DNA of 64,000 nt, taken from positions 248,001 to 312,000 of the forward strand of contig WSUB01000022.1 of the NCBI GenBank assembly GCA_019633425.1. The letters run 5' to 3'. Of the stretch, positions 35,576-46,577 are shown in pieces. This stretch comes from Tulasnella sp. 424 (Eukaryota; Basidiomycota; Agaricomycetes; Cantharellales; Tulasnellaceae). The notes below the pieces were generated by a model. It ran no database searches. It saw only the letters and a program-made list of their open reading frames with translations, and was not told the origin of the DNA. Position 1 is the stretch's first letter. Each line of letters begins with the position of its first letter. A program made the translations under genes and the position numbers.

Positions 35576-36293
35576 ATGTCCACGAACCTGGTACGTGTCT
35601 AAGGGACCCGTTGGGACTCTCTCCTTGACTTGCTGTCCCGTCGTTTTTGTAGACCAACAGGCAAAGGTGTTATAGATTAGGACCAACGCTTAAGAAGATT
35701 ACTAACGGCTTTTGACAGTTATACATCTCTCCTGCAAACGATCGAGCGTTGCGGGGGTCCAGAAGGGCTGCTCAAGTCTCCAAACCTAACCACCGACCAG
35801 ATCGCTCCGGATGCCTCTGGACCAACAGTCGCCGCACCAAGGGCGGGGATCACGAACCCCATTATCTACTTGAGGATGAACATCAAGATTTTGGCGAACC
35901 TTCCATGGGAAAACTTCTATCTCGTAACCATCAGTGACGAGAACGATACCCTCGAAGGCACCGGTGTTGGCTATCTTCCCGGAGTGGTCGGAGCGACTCT
36001 GCAGAACGCAAATTGCACATACAACGTGAAACCAGGGATCCCTGCGGTTCTGCCTCCCAACGACGTAACGTTCAAATGGGTCGAAGGAGGAACCGATGAT
36101 CCTGATCTTTGCGCCTGTGAAGTCTATTCTAACGGCACACGCGTCATGCGCCTCGCAGGGTGGGCGGCTGGGGAGAGTGCTCTTATCGGAACTCATGGGC
36201 CTATGCATTGGTGCGTATTTGGCGCTCTCATCGTGTTCATTTTCTGAAGCCTCCACACTGTTCTGTAGGGTTCAAAAGCAACAAGACGCATAG
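35576..36293 (+). CDS. X2: small protein of unknown family, intact
   Basis: Exons 35576-35590, 35653-35666 (14 nt), 35719-36210 and 36269-36293 give 181 aa. Shared motifs are SLLQTIERCGGPEGLLKS, GVGYLPGVVGATLQNANCTY, VLPPNDVTFKWV, DLCACEVYSNG and GESALIGTHGPMHW, ending VQKQQDA. Exon 1 encodes only five residues. It sits between two broken copies of the membrane-protein gene, and no intact Y gene follows it directly. Confidence 0.72.
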
Positions 36294-36589
36294 CTGTATT
36301 CCCTCTAACCTCTCTAAGCAACCCCACTCAAGGATGTACTACTGTAATAGTTTGAATGGAATGGCGATTTTGGCCCTTGCGTGCAACCTGACGGCTTCCG
36401 AAGGGCGCCTGTGGCGTCGACAGTTCTGGAACCAAACAGCGCGGTGACAATTAATCTCCGTGACACCGTTGTCCACCCCCAGAGTACTGTGTTTCCTAAC
36501 ACAAATCTTCGCCCTCGAGCTCTACTTTATCGCTACTTTGGTAGTGTGGTTTTTTTTTTTGGAATGGATGCGATTAGGAACCTATTAAG

Positions 36590-36815
36590 AAAATGTAGCT
36601 GGGTTCGAAATACCGATGGCGGAGTTTGAATTATCGATACCTTCCCTGACGTCACATCTCGTCATGAAGACCTTCCTCACGAGGTACCTCTTGGCTTCCG
36701 TTCACCGCTACTCTTGCGACATTCAATGCTCGCCAACTGCCTTTCCTTTCCTTTCCTACTGTACTGCTTGCATCTATGGGACAATTTCACCGCTATGCGT
36801 GCACTCCTGAACCGG
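36590..36815. repeat. Repeat Z, copy 1
   Basis: Shares about 200 bases with 40820-41030 (landmarks GCTGGGTTCGAAATACCGA, GTTTGAATTATCGAT, ACATCTCGTCATGAAGA, CTGTACTGCTTGCATCTATG). No protein can be assigned. Confidence 0.7.
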
Positions 36816-36819
36816 TGAC

Positions 36820-37437
36820 TCTTACCGAATTTGGATATAGTCAATGAACCGACCGCTGCAGAGATTGCCTAAGTAGCAATGACCCGCAAAGCGACCACCA
36901 GTACTTTGTCCTCCAATTCGGGACGCGGAATATCTTCCGCTGGAACCTTCAAACCATTAACGTCGTCTCTCCGATGACAACTCGCTCCCCAGCTGCGCGG
37001 CCAATCCACCCCCGCAGAGCCATGAACCTCCCTTCCAACCCTCCCCAACCCACATACACCGCCAACGCCACCGCTCGGAACCAGTAGACACATGGATTCC
37101 AACTTCCCCACGTGCCAGCAGTTCCTATGTTCGTTGCATCCAACCCTACGGAAGCAGGACCATCCTTCATTTCCCGGCCCATCACCCTTCTTCCTCCAGT
37201 CCTCCAAGTTCTTCCTGCCGGCCGTTCTCAGATGACCCAGATGAGCCAACCCGGAAACCCTCGTTACTATATCTTGAGGTCGGGAGCTATTGGACATCAA
37301 CCTCAGCCAGGAACGATGCGGTTTATGCGGCATTTGTGTTGGTTGGATCCAATGGGAGCAGTACGATTCTTTTCGAGTCCCCTCAAAGTATGATCGGTGC
37401 ACCTCACTCAGATGACCTTACGATCGGGTAGACGGTG
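36820..37437 (+). pseudogene. 3' copy 2 of the membrane-protein gene, broken
   Basis: Matches 30115-30784 from the last intron's end through the stop, with stops (for example TAA in GCCTAAGTAGC near 36870 and TAG near 37087) and a deletion near 37310. Exons 1-2 are absent. Confidence 0.87.
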
Positions 37438-37949
37438 AAGGAGTTGGTTGGGGGAGGATTGATTTCGTGCCGTGTTCACTCTTTTCAGCCATTCGGTATA
37501 TACGGACTATATAATCGTGGCTTGCTTTGGTACCCTAGCTTAACTGATTTTTCTAACACAAATCTCCGCCCTCTACTTTATCGCTTTCGATTTCACGTTC
37601 CTTGTTCCTTTAATCAGCAGCTGTGTCCCATGACCTCAGCGATCACGTTCTACACTTGATAGGAGTTTATCGGATACCTCGACCACATCCGACAGTCCCA
37701 GACCTTCCACGGGTGCCAAGCGCATTTTGAAATGCAAGGCTTGGCCTCGGTTATACAGCTCCCGAGCCTGCAGACCAAACACGACCGATTCTCCCCGCCC
37801 ACTGGTTCGACTTTTAGAGGACACGTCTGGCTATTTTAACCACTGCCCCGCCCCAAATTACCCAAACGTTCTTGAAGTCTTCGATCGTCTAATTCCACTA
37901 AATCATTCGCCCCAAGTCGAGCTTACATAAGCTCACGAAACCAGAGCAA
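37438..37949. other. X3 upstream region, duplicated
   Basis: Membrane-gene 3' flank followed by the X upstream block (CAGCTGTGTCCCATGACCTC onward). No separate gene. Confidence 0.55.
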
Positions 37950-38673
37950 ATGTCCACGTCCTCTGATAGCCTGGTTCGTGTTCGAGGAACCCGTTGCGAC
38001 TCTCCCCTTGACTTGCCGCCCCCCTCTTCTTTGTAGACCAAAATGCAGAGGTGTTATAGTTATAATCATGACGTAATAAGATTACTAACGGCGCGTCACA
38101 GCTATACATCTCTCCTACAAACGATCGAGCGTTACGGGGGTCCAGAAGGGTTGCTCAAGTCTTTAAACCTACCCACCGACGACATCGCTTCGGATGCCTC
38201 TGGACCAACAGTCTCCGCAGCAGAACCGGAAACTATGAGCCCAGTGATATATATAAGGCTGAACATCAGGGTTTTGGCGGACCTTCCATGGAAGAACTTC
38301 TACCTGTTAATCATCAGTGACGAGAACGATACCCTCGAAGGCGCCGGTGTTGGCTATCTTCCAGGACTGGTCGGAGCGATTCTGCAGGCCGGAAGTTGCA
38401 TCTATCCCGCGAAACCAGGGATCCCCGCGCTTCTGCCCCCCAACGACGTCACGTTCAGATGGGTCGAATCAGGAATCGACGATTCTGATATTTGCTCCTG
38501 TGAAGTTTATTCTAACGGCGCATGCGTTATGCGCCTTGATGGGATCGCTCCTGGGGAGGGTGCTCTAATCGGAACCTATGGGGCTATGCATTGGTGCGTA
38601 TTTGGTTCTTGTCGTTTTCATTTTCTGAAGCCTCCCCCTGTTCTGTAGGGTTCAAAAGCCACAGGACTCGTAG
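37950..38673 (+). CDS. X3: small protein of unknown family, intact
   Basis: Exons 37950-37973, 38037-38050 (14 nt), 38102-38593 and 38649-38673 give 184 aa. Motifs are SLLQTIERYGGPEGLLKS, LADLPWKNFYLL, GVGYLPGLVGAILQAGSCIY, LLPPNDVTFRWV, DICSCEVYSNG and GEGALIGTYGAMHW, ending VQKPQDS. The second Cys pair is CSC instead of CAC but the Cys residues are kept. It is followed by a decayed second X (X4). Confidence 0.72.
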
Positions 38674-38939
38674 TTGGAATCCCCCTAACCGCTCTATGCA
38701 ACCCCACTCAAGAATGTACTTCTGTAATCGATTAATGGAGTGGCGATTTTGGCCCTTGCATAAGTAACCTCGTCTTGTAATTAACTCTAACGTGCCGGTA
38801 CCCTTTATTGAACTCCTTAAGAGCAAACCTTCCAGTATTTAACACCTTTGATTTGGAGAGAAAACAAAGTTAAACAATAGGTTCGTTGGAGTGAGCTTCG
38901 GATCCGGATCGGCATGCCATCAACATTTCTCGACCAATC

Positions 38940-39403
38940 ACGACATGAGAATCATATTATGAACTCGATTATATACTTGGGAATGAACATCAAGATTTTG
39001 CCCGACCTGCGCAGAAGGACTTCTACCTAGTCACCGGAAGGGATGAGGACGAAACTCTCGAAGGTTGCGGTGTTTGCTATCTCCCTAAGCAGTCGGAGCG
39101 ACTCTGAACAAGGGAACTGGCACCTATAGCGCGAGACCAGGGATCAGCGCGGTCTTACTTCCAAACGACGTGACGTTCAAACGGGTTCGAGCACCAATCA
39201 AATGACCCTGATCTTTTCGTCTGTTCAGTTCACTCGAGTGGCAAAAATGCCATGCGCCTCGGAGGATGGGCTGCTGGGGAAAGTGCTCGTATTGGAAATT
39301 ATGGTGTTATGCATTGGGTACGGCCTCGACATCTACTATAGTCCCCGAGGAAAATCACGACCACACCGTTCGGTAGGGTTCACAAGCCGAAAGAAGACGT
39401 GTA
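38940..39403 (+). pseudogene. X4: decayed X copy
   Basis: Matches exons 3-4 of X1 (NSIIYLGMNIKILPDL, then RMRLGG-type sequence and the last-exon AGCCG-AAAGAAGACGTGTAA) with frameshifts near 39010 and 39085. Exons 1-2 are not visible. Confidence 0.8.
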
Positions 39404-39819
39404 ACGCTCATCCGTAATCGTTCCATGTAGCCCTGTTCTAAAGATGCTGCAGTCATCCAACACAACGTGATTGATGCGAGTCTGGCCCTTGCGTTGGAGC
39501 TGGCGGCAACACCCAAGGAGTTCGAGCAGTGGCACCACAACCGTTACCCCTTCCAACTTCAACCGCGCCAGCATCCTTTCTTGAATAGTCTGAGGGCATA
39601 CCTTCGAGTAAGTGAATTCGTTTGGAAAGGGGGAATAAGAAATAGCTCGCCACGTTAGATAGTGGGTTTCTGAACGGTGCCTGACCATGCTCGACCAAAC
39701 AATAAAGTGACAATATCCGTGACCCCGTTGGCCAGCTGACCACCCTCTACGGTCAATTCAACGTGTTCTTCCTCAGAAAATAAGCAGCAACGCGCCAGGT
39801 TGCGCAGCACACTGAATTC

Positions 39820-40800
39820 ACGAGCACAGAAACTGCAGGAGATGCTACTAGGGGATTGGAAGAACAAGGCTTAACGGGTAGCACGGCTATGAACCGGGAG
39901 GAGGAGCTGAAGGAGGATACAGATAAAAGCGTGTTAGCTCAGTGTCTTACTCCCGAACACCAGTCGTGGCAGATATCGACGTGTTAATTTCAAGGAGCTC
40001 TGTCTGATGCAAGAATAGTTTATGCCTGGGCTTATTCTAATCAGCGACCCCCTTCGGAGAAACCCCCAGCGACCCTTCCGATAGGAAGGTATGCTGACTA
40101 ATTCAGCATCCCGGGTGACGCGTCAGAGGGGCGTTCGCCATGGGCGTAAGGGTCCCTACCCTTCCCCGTCACCTCAGACGACGCGAGCCAGCCGTCGGTC
40201 CTCGGGACTGGAGTGGTCGCGGTCCCGACCAGTCGACTGCGTGTCGGCTGTCCCTGTCGACGATGACCACGACCGCGGCAGCGGCACACAGGAGTCATAT
40301 AATCATTTATATTTAGTAAGCCCGCCTTGTTAACTTGTTGTTTTAATTAAAAGGCCCAAATTTGTTGTATCGGTCGTGTATAAAGCGGTCCATGTCGGTA
40401 CGGATGTCTTCCACGCTTTGTTTGTCGGCGCTCAAACACGCATGAGCATAACGAGAAATTATTTCTATATACCGGTGTAGTCATCCACATAAAATCGTTG
40501 TGCGCCGTCGCTGCGGTCGTGGCCATCGTCGACAGCGACAGCCAACACGCCAGTCAGGACCGTCGCGAGACCACTCTGGTCCCTGGGATCGGCGGCTTGT
40601 TCACGTTGTCTGAGGTGACGCCCCTCTGACGCGTCACCCGAGATGCTGAATTAGTCAGCATACCTTCCTATCGGAAGGGGTCGCTGGGGGGGTTTCTCCG
40701 AAGGGGGGTCGCTGATTAGAATAAGCCTTATGCCTGAGCTTGTTGAAGCAATGCTCTCTAATTTTCCCCCAAATCCAGCTTGACGCCTCAAACAAGATCC
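39820..40800 (+). pseudogene. Y4: decayed armadillo copy split by a transposon
   Basis: Exon 1 of a Y gene with ATG changed to ACG (39820-39822), an early frame change, and a damaged splice donor (CACCAGTCGTGG for CAACAGGTATGG). The beginning of exon 2 is interrupted at 40029 by the element ending at 40727 and continues after it for about 70 bases. The rest of the gene is missing; repeat Z follows. Confidence 0.85.
40029..40727. mobile_element. Non-autonomous MULE-like element, 699 bp, with 9-bp TSD
   Basis: Ends are GGCTTATTCTAATCAGCGAC and its inverse; TTATGCCTG is duplicated at 40020-40028 and 40728-40736. The outer about 105 bases of each end match almost perfectly (40029-40133 against 40619-40727), and weaker inverted similarity continues inward so that the arms are roughly 230-270 bases. 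No transposase is encoded. A 9-bp target duplication with long terminal inverted repeats fits Mutator-like elements. The insertion site is exon 2 of the decayed Y4 gene. Confidence 0.88.
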
Positions 40801-40819
40801 GTGCTGATTCAGCAGCTGG

Positions 40820-41030
40820 GTTCGAAATACCGACAGCGGAGTTTGAATTATCGATGTTGGCTTCCCTGATGTCACATCTCGTCATGAAGAAGAGCTTCCT
40901 CTCGTCCCTAGATCTCCCCGTTCACCACTACTCCCCGCAACATTCAACGCTCGTCAACCGCTTTTCCTCTGTACTGCTTGCATCTATGGCACAAGTTCAC
41001 CGCCTATGCGTGGATTGTATGTCATTCGGC
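40820..41030. repeat. Repeat Z, copy 2
   Basis: Second copy of the repeat at 36590-36815, fused directly to the end of the Y4 remnant. Confidence 0.7.
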
Positions 41031-42569
41031 TGTGGTCTTCGCTTCGCTCACGTACCTCATGTCATCTACGGGTCTTTCAGATGAGAGTCTCGACGGCGAT
41101 GATATTGCCTGCTGAGGTACGCGCACTCCGAGAGCTCCTTACCTTCTCGCTGACCGCACGTCCTGCATACGTCAGCACGATGCCGAGGAATACCATATCG
41201 ATTGGAGCTGTGGTATGGTGAGGTCGATTTCGTTCTCGACTGCTGCATTATTTTCAAGAGGACCTGTGACACTCGCTGGCTTCATGGCGCTCTGCAGCGC
41301 GCCTCCTGTAACCGCTGGAACAGAAACAGACAATACAGATTATTTATTTACCGTTGCAATAGACTCTATCCGTACAGCATCATCCTCGATGACCCCGCCC
41401 AGCTGCTTGCAAGACAATGGCTTGTGAGCGTGCTAATTCGGTGATTGGGTCTACTTATATGTTCCAGTCCCGAGGGGAGTCTCAACGAGAATCCTCGCGC
41501 AACTCGGTCACGCCTTCGATGCCGATCATGAGTGTCGATTCGACCTCCCTTGCCTCTCTCTGAGAGCACGTCGGCAGATCGGGGATTTTGGCAGCCGTGC
41601 GGTTCGTATCACCAACCGTTTATGGGCTATGTACAATTCAGGATCTCGTCATGCCTGTGGCCACTGTCATACCCTTTTACCATCTCCGGTTGCACGTTCT
41701 CCACCTCCATTCATCTCAAACTCTACGCGAGAGTGACCAAGAGACGAGAGTATGGACCCGTTCGCACCACTTCACCCGCTTCAACTTTCTCGCCAGTAAA
41801 GCCATGGAATCACCAGGGATCTAGTCCCGCTAAACCAAACTGCTTCAGTACATGCTTACTTTCACGATGTTTCCGCACTCATTTACCCGATTTCCGTAAC
41901 TGTGGCATTGGCAATGCCAAGTCCGGGTCTTCTACCATGTCAATGGTATGCTTAGTAAGTCTCCGATTTTCTCCACACGCACACTGAACGATAATAATAA
42001 TTTTCTATAATCTTGTTGGAAACAAGTTCCATGTCTTGATATTGACCGCCCTTCTCCATCACGTTCAAAATCGCTCCGCTCTGCCTAGTACGCCTTATAA
42101 TTTTAGATACAAAATGGATCACGTCTACGTCCCCAAATATTGCCTGCATTGCTATGAGACAGCCTTCCCTCAAGATAGCAGGCCCTGTCGGGCTTGCACG
42201 GCTCTACTATCTTTATTTCACTCTTTTTCTTCCTTTTGCCTAAGTTCTCTTTTTTTTGGATCAGCGGCTGTGTTCCCATGACCTCAGAGATCACGTTCTA
42301 CACTTGATAGGAGTTTCTCGGAGGCCCCGACCATCCGACCGTCCCTGACCTTCTACTAGTGCCAAGCACATTTCAAAATGCAAGGCCAGGCTTCGGTTAT
42401 ACAGCTCCCGATCCTGCAGACCAAACACGACCGATTCTTCCCGTCCGCTGTTCTATTTTAAGACGTCCCTTCTGGCTATTTAACCACTGCCCCCGTCCCA
42501 AATCACCCAAACGTCCTTCGAGTCTTCAATCGACTAATTCCTCTATATCACTCGCCCACAAGTCGAGCC
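41031..42569. other. No supported gene; X5 upstream block at the right end
   Basis: Several short open stretches occur on both strands but none has a convincing gene structure. One hydrophobic stretch near 41005-41075 (AWIVCHSAVVFASLTYL) may be a remnant of a membrane-protein gene. From about 42262 the duplicated X upstream block begins. Confidence 0.4.
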
Positions 42570-42577
42570 TATATAAA
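42570..42577 (+). promoter_or_regulatory. TATA-like box before X5
   Basis: TATATAAA 25 bases before the X5 ATG, at the same position as the box before X2. Confidence 0.4.
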
Positions 42578-42594
42578 TCACGAAGCCAGAGCAA

Positions 42595-43320
42595 ATGTCC
42601 ACGCCGTTTGAGGACCTTACCATGGTATGTGTCTAATCTAGGGACCCATTGGAACTCTCTCCTTGACCTGCTGTCCCCTCGTCTTTGTAGACCCACAACC
42701 AAAGGTGCTATAGATTATAATCAATGCTTAAGAAGACTTCTAACAGTGCGTTACAGTTACATCTCTCTCCTGCAAACGATCGAGCGTTGCGGGGGTCCAG
42801 AAGGGCTGCTCAAGTCTCTAAACCCTACCACCGACAAGATCGCTCCGGATGCCTCTGGACCAACAGTCGCCCCGCCAAGGGCGGGGATCATGAACCCAAT
42901 AATATTCTTGAGGATGAACATCAAGATTCTGGCGGACCTTCCATGGAAGAACTTCTACCTTGTAATCATCAGTGACGAGAGGGACACCCTCGAAGCCTGC
43001 GGCGTTGGCTATCTACCTGGGGTGGTTGGAACGACGCTGCATAATGCAACTTGTACCTACAACGTGAGACCGGGGATCACTGCGGTGCTGCCTCCCAACA
43101 ACGTAACGTTCAAATGGGTAGACGCAGGGACCGATGAGCCTGATCTTTGCGCATGTGAAGTGTATTCGAGCGGCAAACGCATCATGCGTCTTACCGGGAT
43201 CGCCGCGGGGCAGGATGCTCTTATTGGAACGTGTGGAACTATGCATTGGTGGGTCTTTCGCTCTTGTGGTGTTCACTTTCTGAAGCCCCCACGCTGTTAT
43301 GTAGGGTTCAAAGGCCATAG
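42595..43320 (+). CDS. X5: small protein of unknown family, intact
   Basis: Exons 42595-42624, 42691-42704 (14 nt), 42757-43248 and 43305-43320 give 183 aa. Motifs are SLLQTIERCGGPEGLLKS, LADLPWKNFYLV, GVGYLPGVVGTTLHNATCTY, VLPPNNVTFKWV, DLCACEVYSSG and GQDALIGTCGTMHW, ending VQRP. The head MSTPFEDLTM is the longest of the copies. The decayed Y2 follows about 530 bases downstream in the same order as X1-Y1. Confidence 0.72.
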
Positions 43321-43853
43321 GACGCGCAGCTGTAATCCCCCTAACCGATGTAAGCAACCCCACTTAAGGATGTACCGCTGTAATCGTTTAGATAAATGGA
43401 ATGGCGATTTTGGCTCTTGCGTTCAACCTGACAGCAACGCGAGACAAGTTCTCGCTGAACTCTTCATTCCTCTAACGGGCCGGTACCCTTTCTTGAATGA
43501 CTTGTGGGCAAACCTTTTAAGTATTTAAGAGGATTTAATTGGGTTTTTCCGGAGAGAAAACAAAGTTAAACAGTAGGGTTCGTCGGAGTGAGCTTCGGAT
43601 CAGGATTGGCATCCTGTACATAGCGTCAACATTCCCCGACCAATCACCACATGCCAATCAAATGACTTCGTTGTCCAGCCGACCACCTCCAGCGTTACTG
43701 GCCGGGCCCCACACCCCACCGGCTGTCCTTTAACCACGGACTCGCTACAAGAGCCATTTCGCCCTAAGCTCAACGAATTCAGTGTGTGCTTTCTCATAAA
43801 AACAAAAAAGCCGCAATCAAACGCGACGTCCGGTTGCGCCGCACACTGAAGTC
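43321..43853. other. X5-Y2 intergenic region
   Basis: Resembles the stretch after X3 (38680-38940) and ends in the Y leader block (GCGCCGCACACTGAAGTC). No gene seen. Confidence 0.5.
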
Positions 43854-45422
43854 ATGAGCAGGACAACTGCAGGAGAGCTACTAGGGGAATGGAATAACAA
43901 GGCTTAACGGGTAGCTCAGGTGTGAACCAGGGGGAGGATATGAAGTAGGATACAGATAAAAGCTTGTTGGCACAGTGTCTTACCCCCGAACAACAGGTAT
44001 GGCAGATATTGACAATGTCGATTGCATCGAGCTCCGTCCGACATAACAGTAGATTATATCTGAGCTTGCTGAAGCAATACCCCACAAATCCAGCTTGACG
44101 CCGCAAAAATGATCCGCCGGTTGACGCAACTCCTACGCCGCCCCGCAGAAGTCGGCGCACGAGTCGTCATCAACTCGGGCCTTCTCCCCACCATAGCCAG
44201 CTTGTTCCCTTCATAGGATGTCGGCCTGGTCTCGGAATACGCATGGATGCTGGTCAACGTAGCCGTTGGAACGTCCGATCAGACCTCAGCGATTGTCGCC
44301 GGAGGCGGCATTCCGAAGCTGATCGCCATATTTCGAACCGCTCCAGACAGAGCAAAATTAAGCGCTTTGATGGCTCTGGGAAACATTGCGTCAGAATCGG
44401 GTCGTCTCCGGGAGATCGTCATACGAGAAGGTGGCCTCGAGCCAGCGTTGGAGGTGTTGGGAGATCCAGAGCGATACCCCCCGAAATTCTTCGACACCGC
44501 CGCGTGGATGATAGAAAGGGCGACAAGTCAAGAGGATGTTATGTGCATCATATTAGATACGGTATTTGATTCGACGTTGTCTATCGGGTCGTCTGAGTTA
44601 TACGACCTACATTAGCGAAAGCCGGTCCTACCAATCCTGCTCAAGTTTATTCAACTCAGGTCCCATGACAACACAGAAGCTATGTCCTACGTAGTCAAAG
44701 CTTTAACAATAATTGCCTCCAATTCAGAAGCAATTATCACGATCATCAATTCCCAAATGACGTCCCGCCTCGTTCAGCTATGTGTTACCGAAAACCGGGG
44801 TTTGCAGGAGGACGCAATTCGTATCTTGAGCCGATTTGAGTAAAGAAACCGTGCAGGCAGCTCTCGAAAACGGTATCCTAGACGCGCTTCAGCATTGCAT
44901 TGTCTTACGGATCCAGGTCGGAACCGCTTGTTGGGCAGCAGGCAGCATTGCCTGTGGCACAGTTCCCAGGTGATCGCTCTTGTCAAATCCCCCCTCATAC
45001 CGCTGATTGTCGGGGTTGCTTTCGATGACACCATTTCGTTAGCCTCGAGGCAAGAGGCGGCGAAGGTTCTCTACTTTGCAGCGAGGGCGGCATCATCTGT
45101 CCGTCAATTTTTGGAGCCATTGGCAGAAGCAAGATGTATCGAGGCCTTATCTGAAATGTTATCCCTGGACGATGGGAGAGTTGGTAGCGGTGTCCTCAAC
45201 GGAATCAAATTTTTCACGGCAACAGAATGGAGTGGCCAGAAGCAGGCTATTGCGCGACTCAAAGCCTGCGATGGAATTCGCCGTCTTCGATATGTGAGGT
45301 TGAAGGCCTGGGCCCGGCAGGATATATCAGAGAGGATAGCCCAAGGGATGTTAAGGACACACTTTCCTGAGTTCTCTAAATACCCCAGAGTTTTAGGCTC
45401 GTTGGTCGGGAAGGGTTGGTAG
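43854..45422 (+). pseudogene. Y2: broken armadillo-repeat copy
   Basis: Follows Y1 and Y3 throughout but has an early frameshift (stop within about 20 codons), TAG near 43948, TAG near 44214 and a deletion near 44840 that removes part of the SRFTAGSKE segment. The normal stop is lost by one extra T (PRVLGSLVG...). Repeat motifs such as GTSDQTSAIVAGGGIPKLIA remain readable. Confidence 0.88.
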
Positions 45423-45570
45423 TATGGCCTCCGTTGCGTTTTGATTTTCAAGTTCCCCAACAGACAGAGACGTCGGATACCTTTGGCAACGTATAATAGC
45501 TACGAAACCCATAGTGACAAGGCCTGTAGCAGTGAAGTAACTAGATATTGGGCCCACCGAACGCAATTAA

Positions 45571-45777
45571 TGTTGGAATGTTTATCGGAGAGGGGAGGAC
45601 GGTTGTACGAGGGGGATATTATTTAATAGTATATTCCATTGTATTTAATCGTAGCTAGTAATCGAACTGCTATATAAACTAAAATATCGGGTTCTCCATG
45701 GGGAAATAATACGAATGCGGGGGGCGATTCTCCTATGGGAAATCGCCCTATTCCCTGTGACCCTAAGATTCCCAACA
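45571..45777. mobile_element. Solo LTR, 207 bp, with 5-bp TSD
   Basis: Starts TGTTGGAATG and ends ATTCCCAACA, the 5'-TG...CA-3' form of LTRs with short inverted ends. ATTAA is duplicated at 45566-45570 and 45778-45782. The equivalent place after Y1 (about 34180) has no insert. It contains TATATAAACT. No internal retrotransposon region is present, so it is a solo LTR. The superfamily cannot be told. Confidence 0.82.
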
Positions 45778-45892
45778 ATTAATTATGGGAGGCTTTCAGG
45801 TTAGCGGATGAACCGGGCGGGTGAGGATAGTGAGGGGAACTAGAACACCACCAGCTCTGATTGAAACTTACCGAGTCTCCGCCATCTTTCAG

Positions 45893-46245
45893 AAGGGCTT
45901 AAATCAAATCATCATAAGTGAAGAGGACGATACGCTAGAAGGTTGCCCTCCCAGGGCCGTCGGGGCGGCTCTGGGAAATGGGAGATGCACCTAGAATGCC
46001 AGACCAGTGCTGTTTTGCTTCCCAACTACGTGACGTTCAAGGCAATAATCAAGGGCCTTGATATTTGCGTCTGTGAAGATTATTCTAACGGAGAACATGC
46101 TATGCGCCCCGGAGGGTTGGCCGTCGGGGACAGTGCTCTTATTGGAACTTGTGGTGCGTCCTTAGAGTTTGTTGATCACTTTCCAAACCGCCCGTCACAC
46201 TGCTTCGTAGGGCCCAGAAGCTTAACCAAAGGAAGACAGGTAACT
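45893..46245 (+). pseudogene. X6: decayed X copy
   Basis: Contains the exon 3 remnants IISEEDDTLEG, the YVTFK piece of the VLPPNDVTFKWV motif, the DICVCEDYSNG counterpart of DLCACEVYSNG, and GDSALIGTCG, with a stop (CACCTAGAATGC near 45992) and deletions. Exons 1-2 are absent. Confidence 0.8.
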
Positions 46246-46577
46246 CTAATCCGTCGCCGCTCCAATGCAGGATATTCGAAAGAAGCTTAATCGTTTGAAT
46301 GTGATTCTGGTTTTTGTGTTCGACCTAGCCGCAACGCGAGACTTGTGGTCAGTCAACCGTTCGGTGACCATAACCGACGTAACCTCCCCTTGGCATTCCT
46401 TTAACCGCACCGGAAAATTTTCGAGGAAAACATGCGAGAAATCTTTCAAGCATCTCAGCGCTTTTATTTAGTTTAGGCGGATAAAGAAGTAGGTTTGTCA
46501 GATGGTGAGCTTCCGAATCGTGCCTGTGGCGTCAACTATTCCTGACCAAACAACAACGTGACAATCCCCATGACTCA

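Noticed and set aside
41202..41990. Open stretches between repeat Z and X5 as a possible gene
   Set aside because: No consistent splice structure, no recognisable domain and several frame changes. At most a decayed membrane-protein gene.
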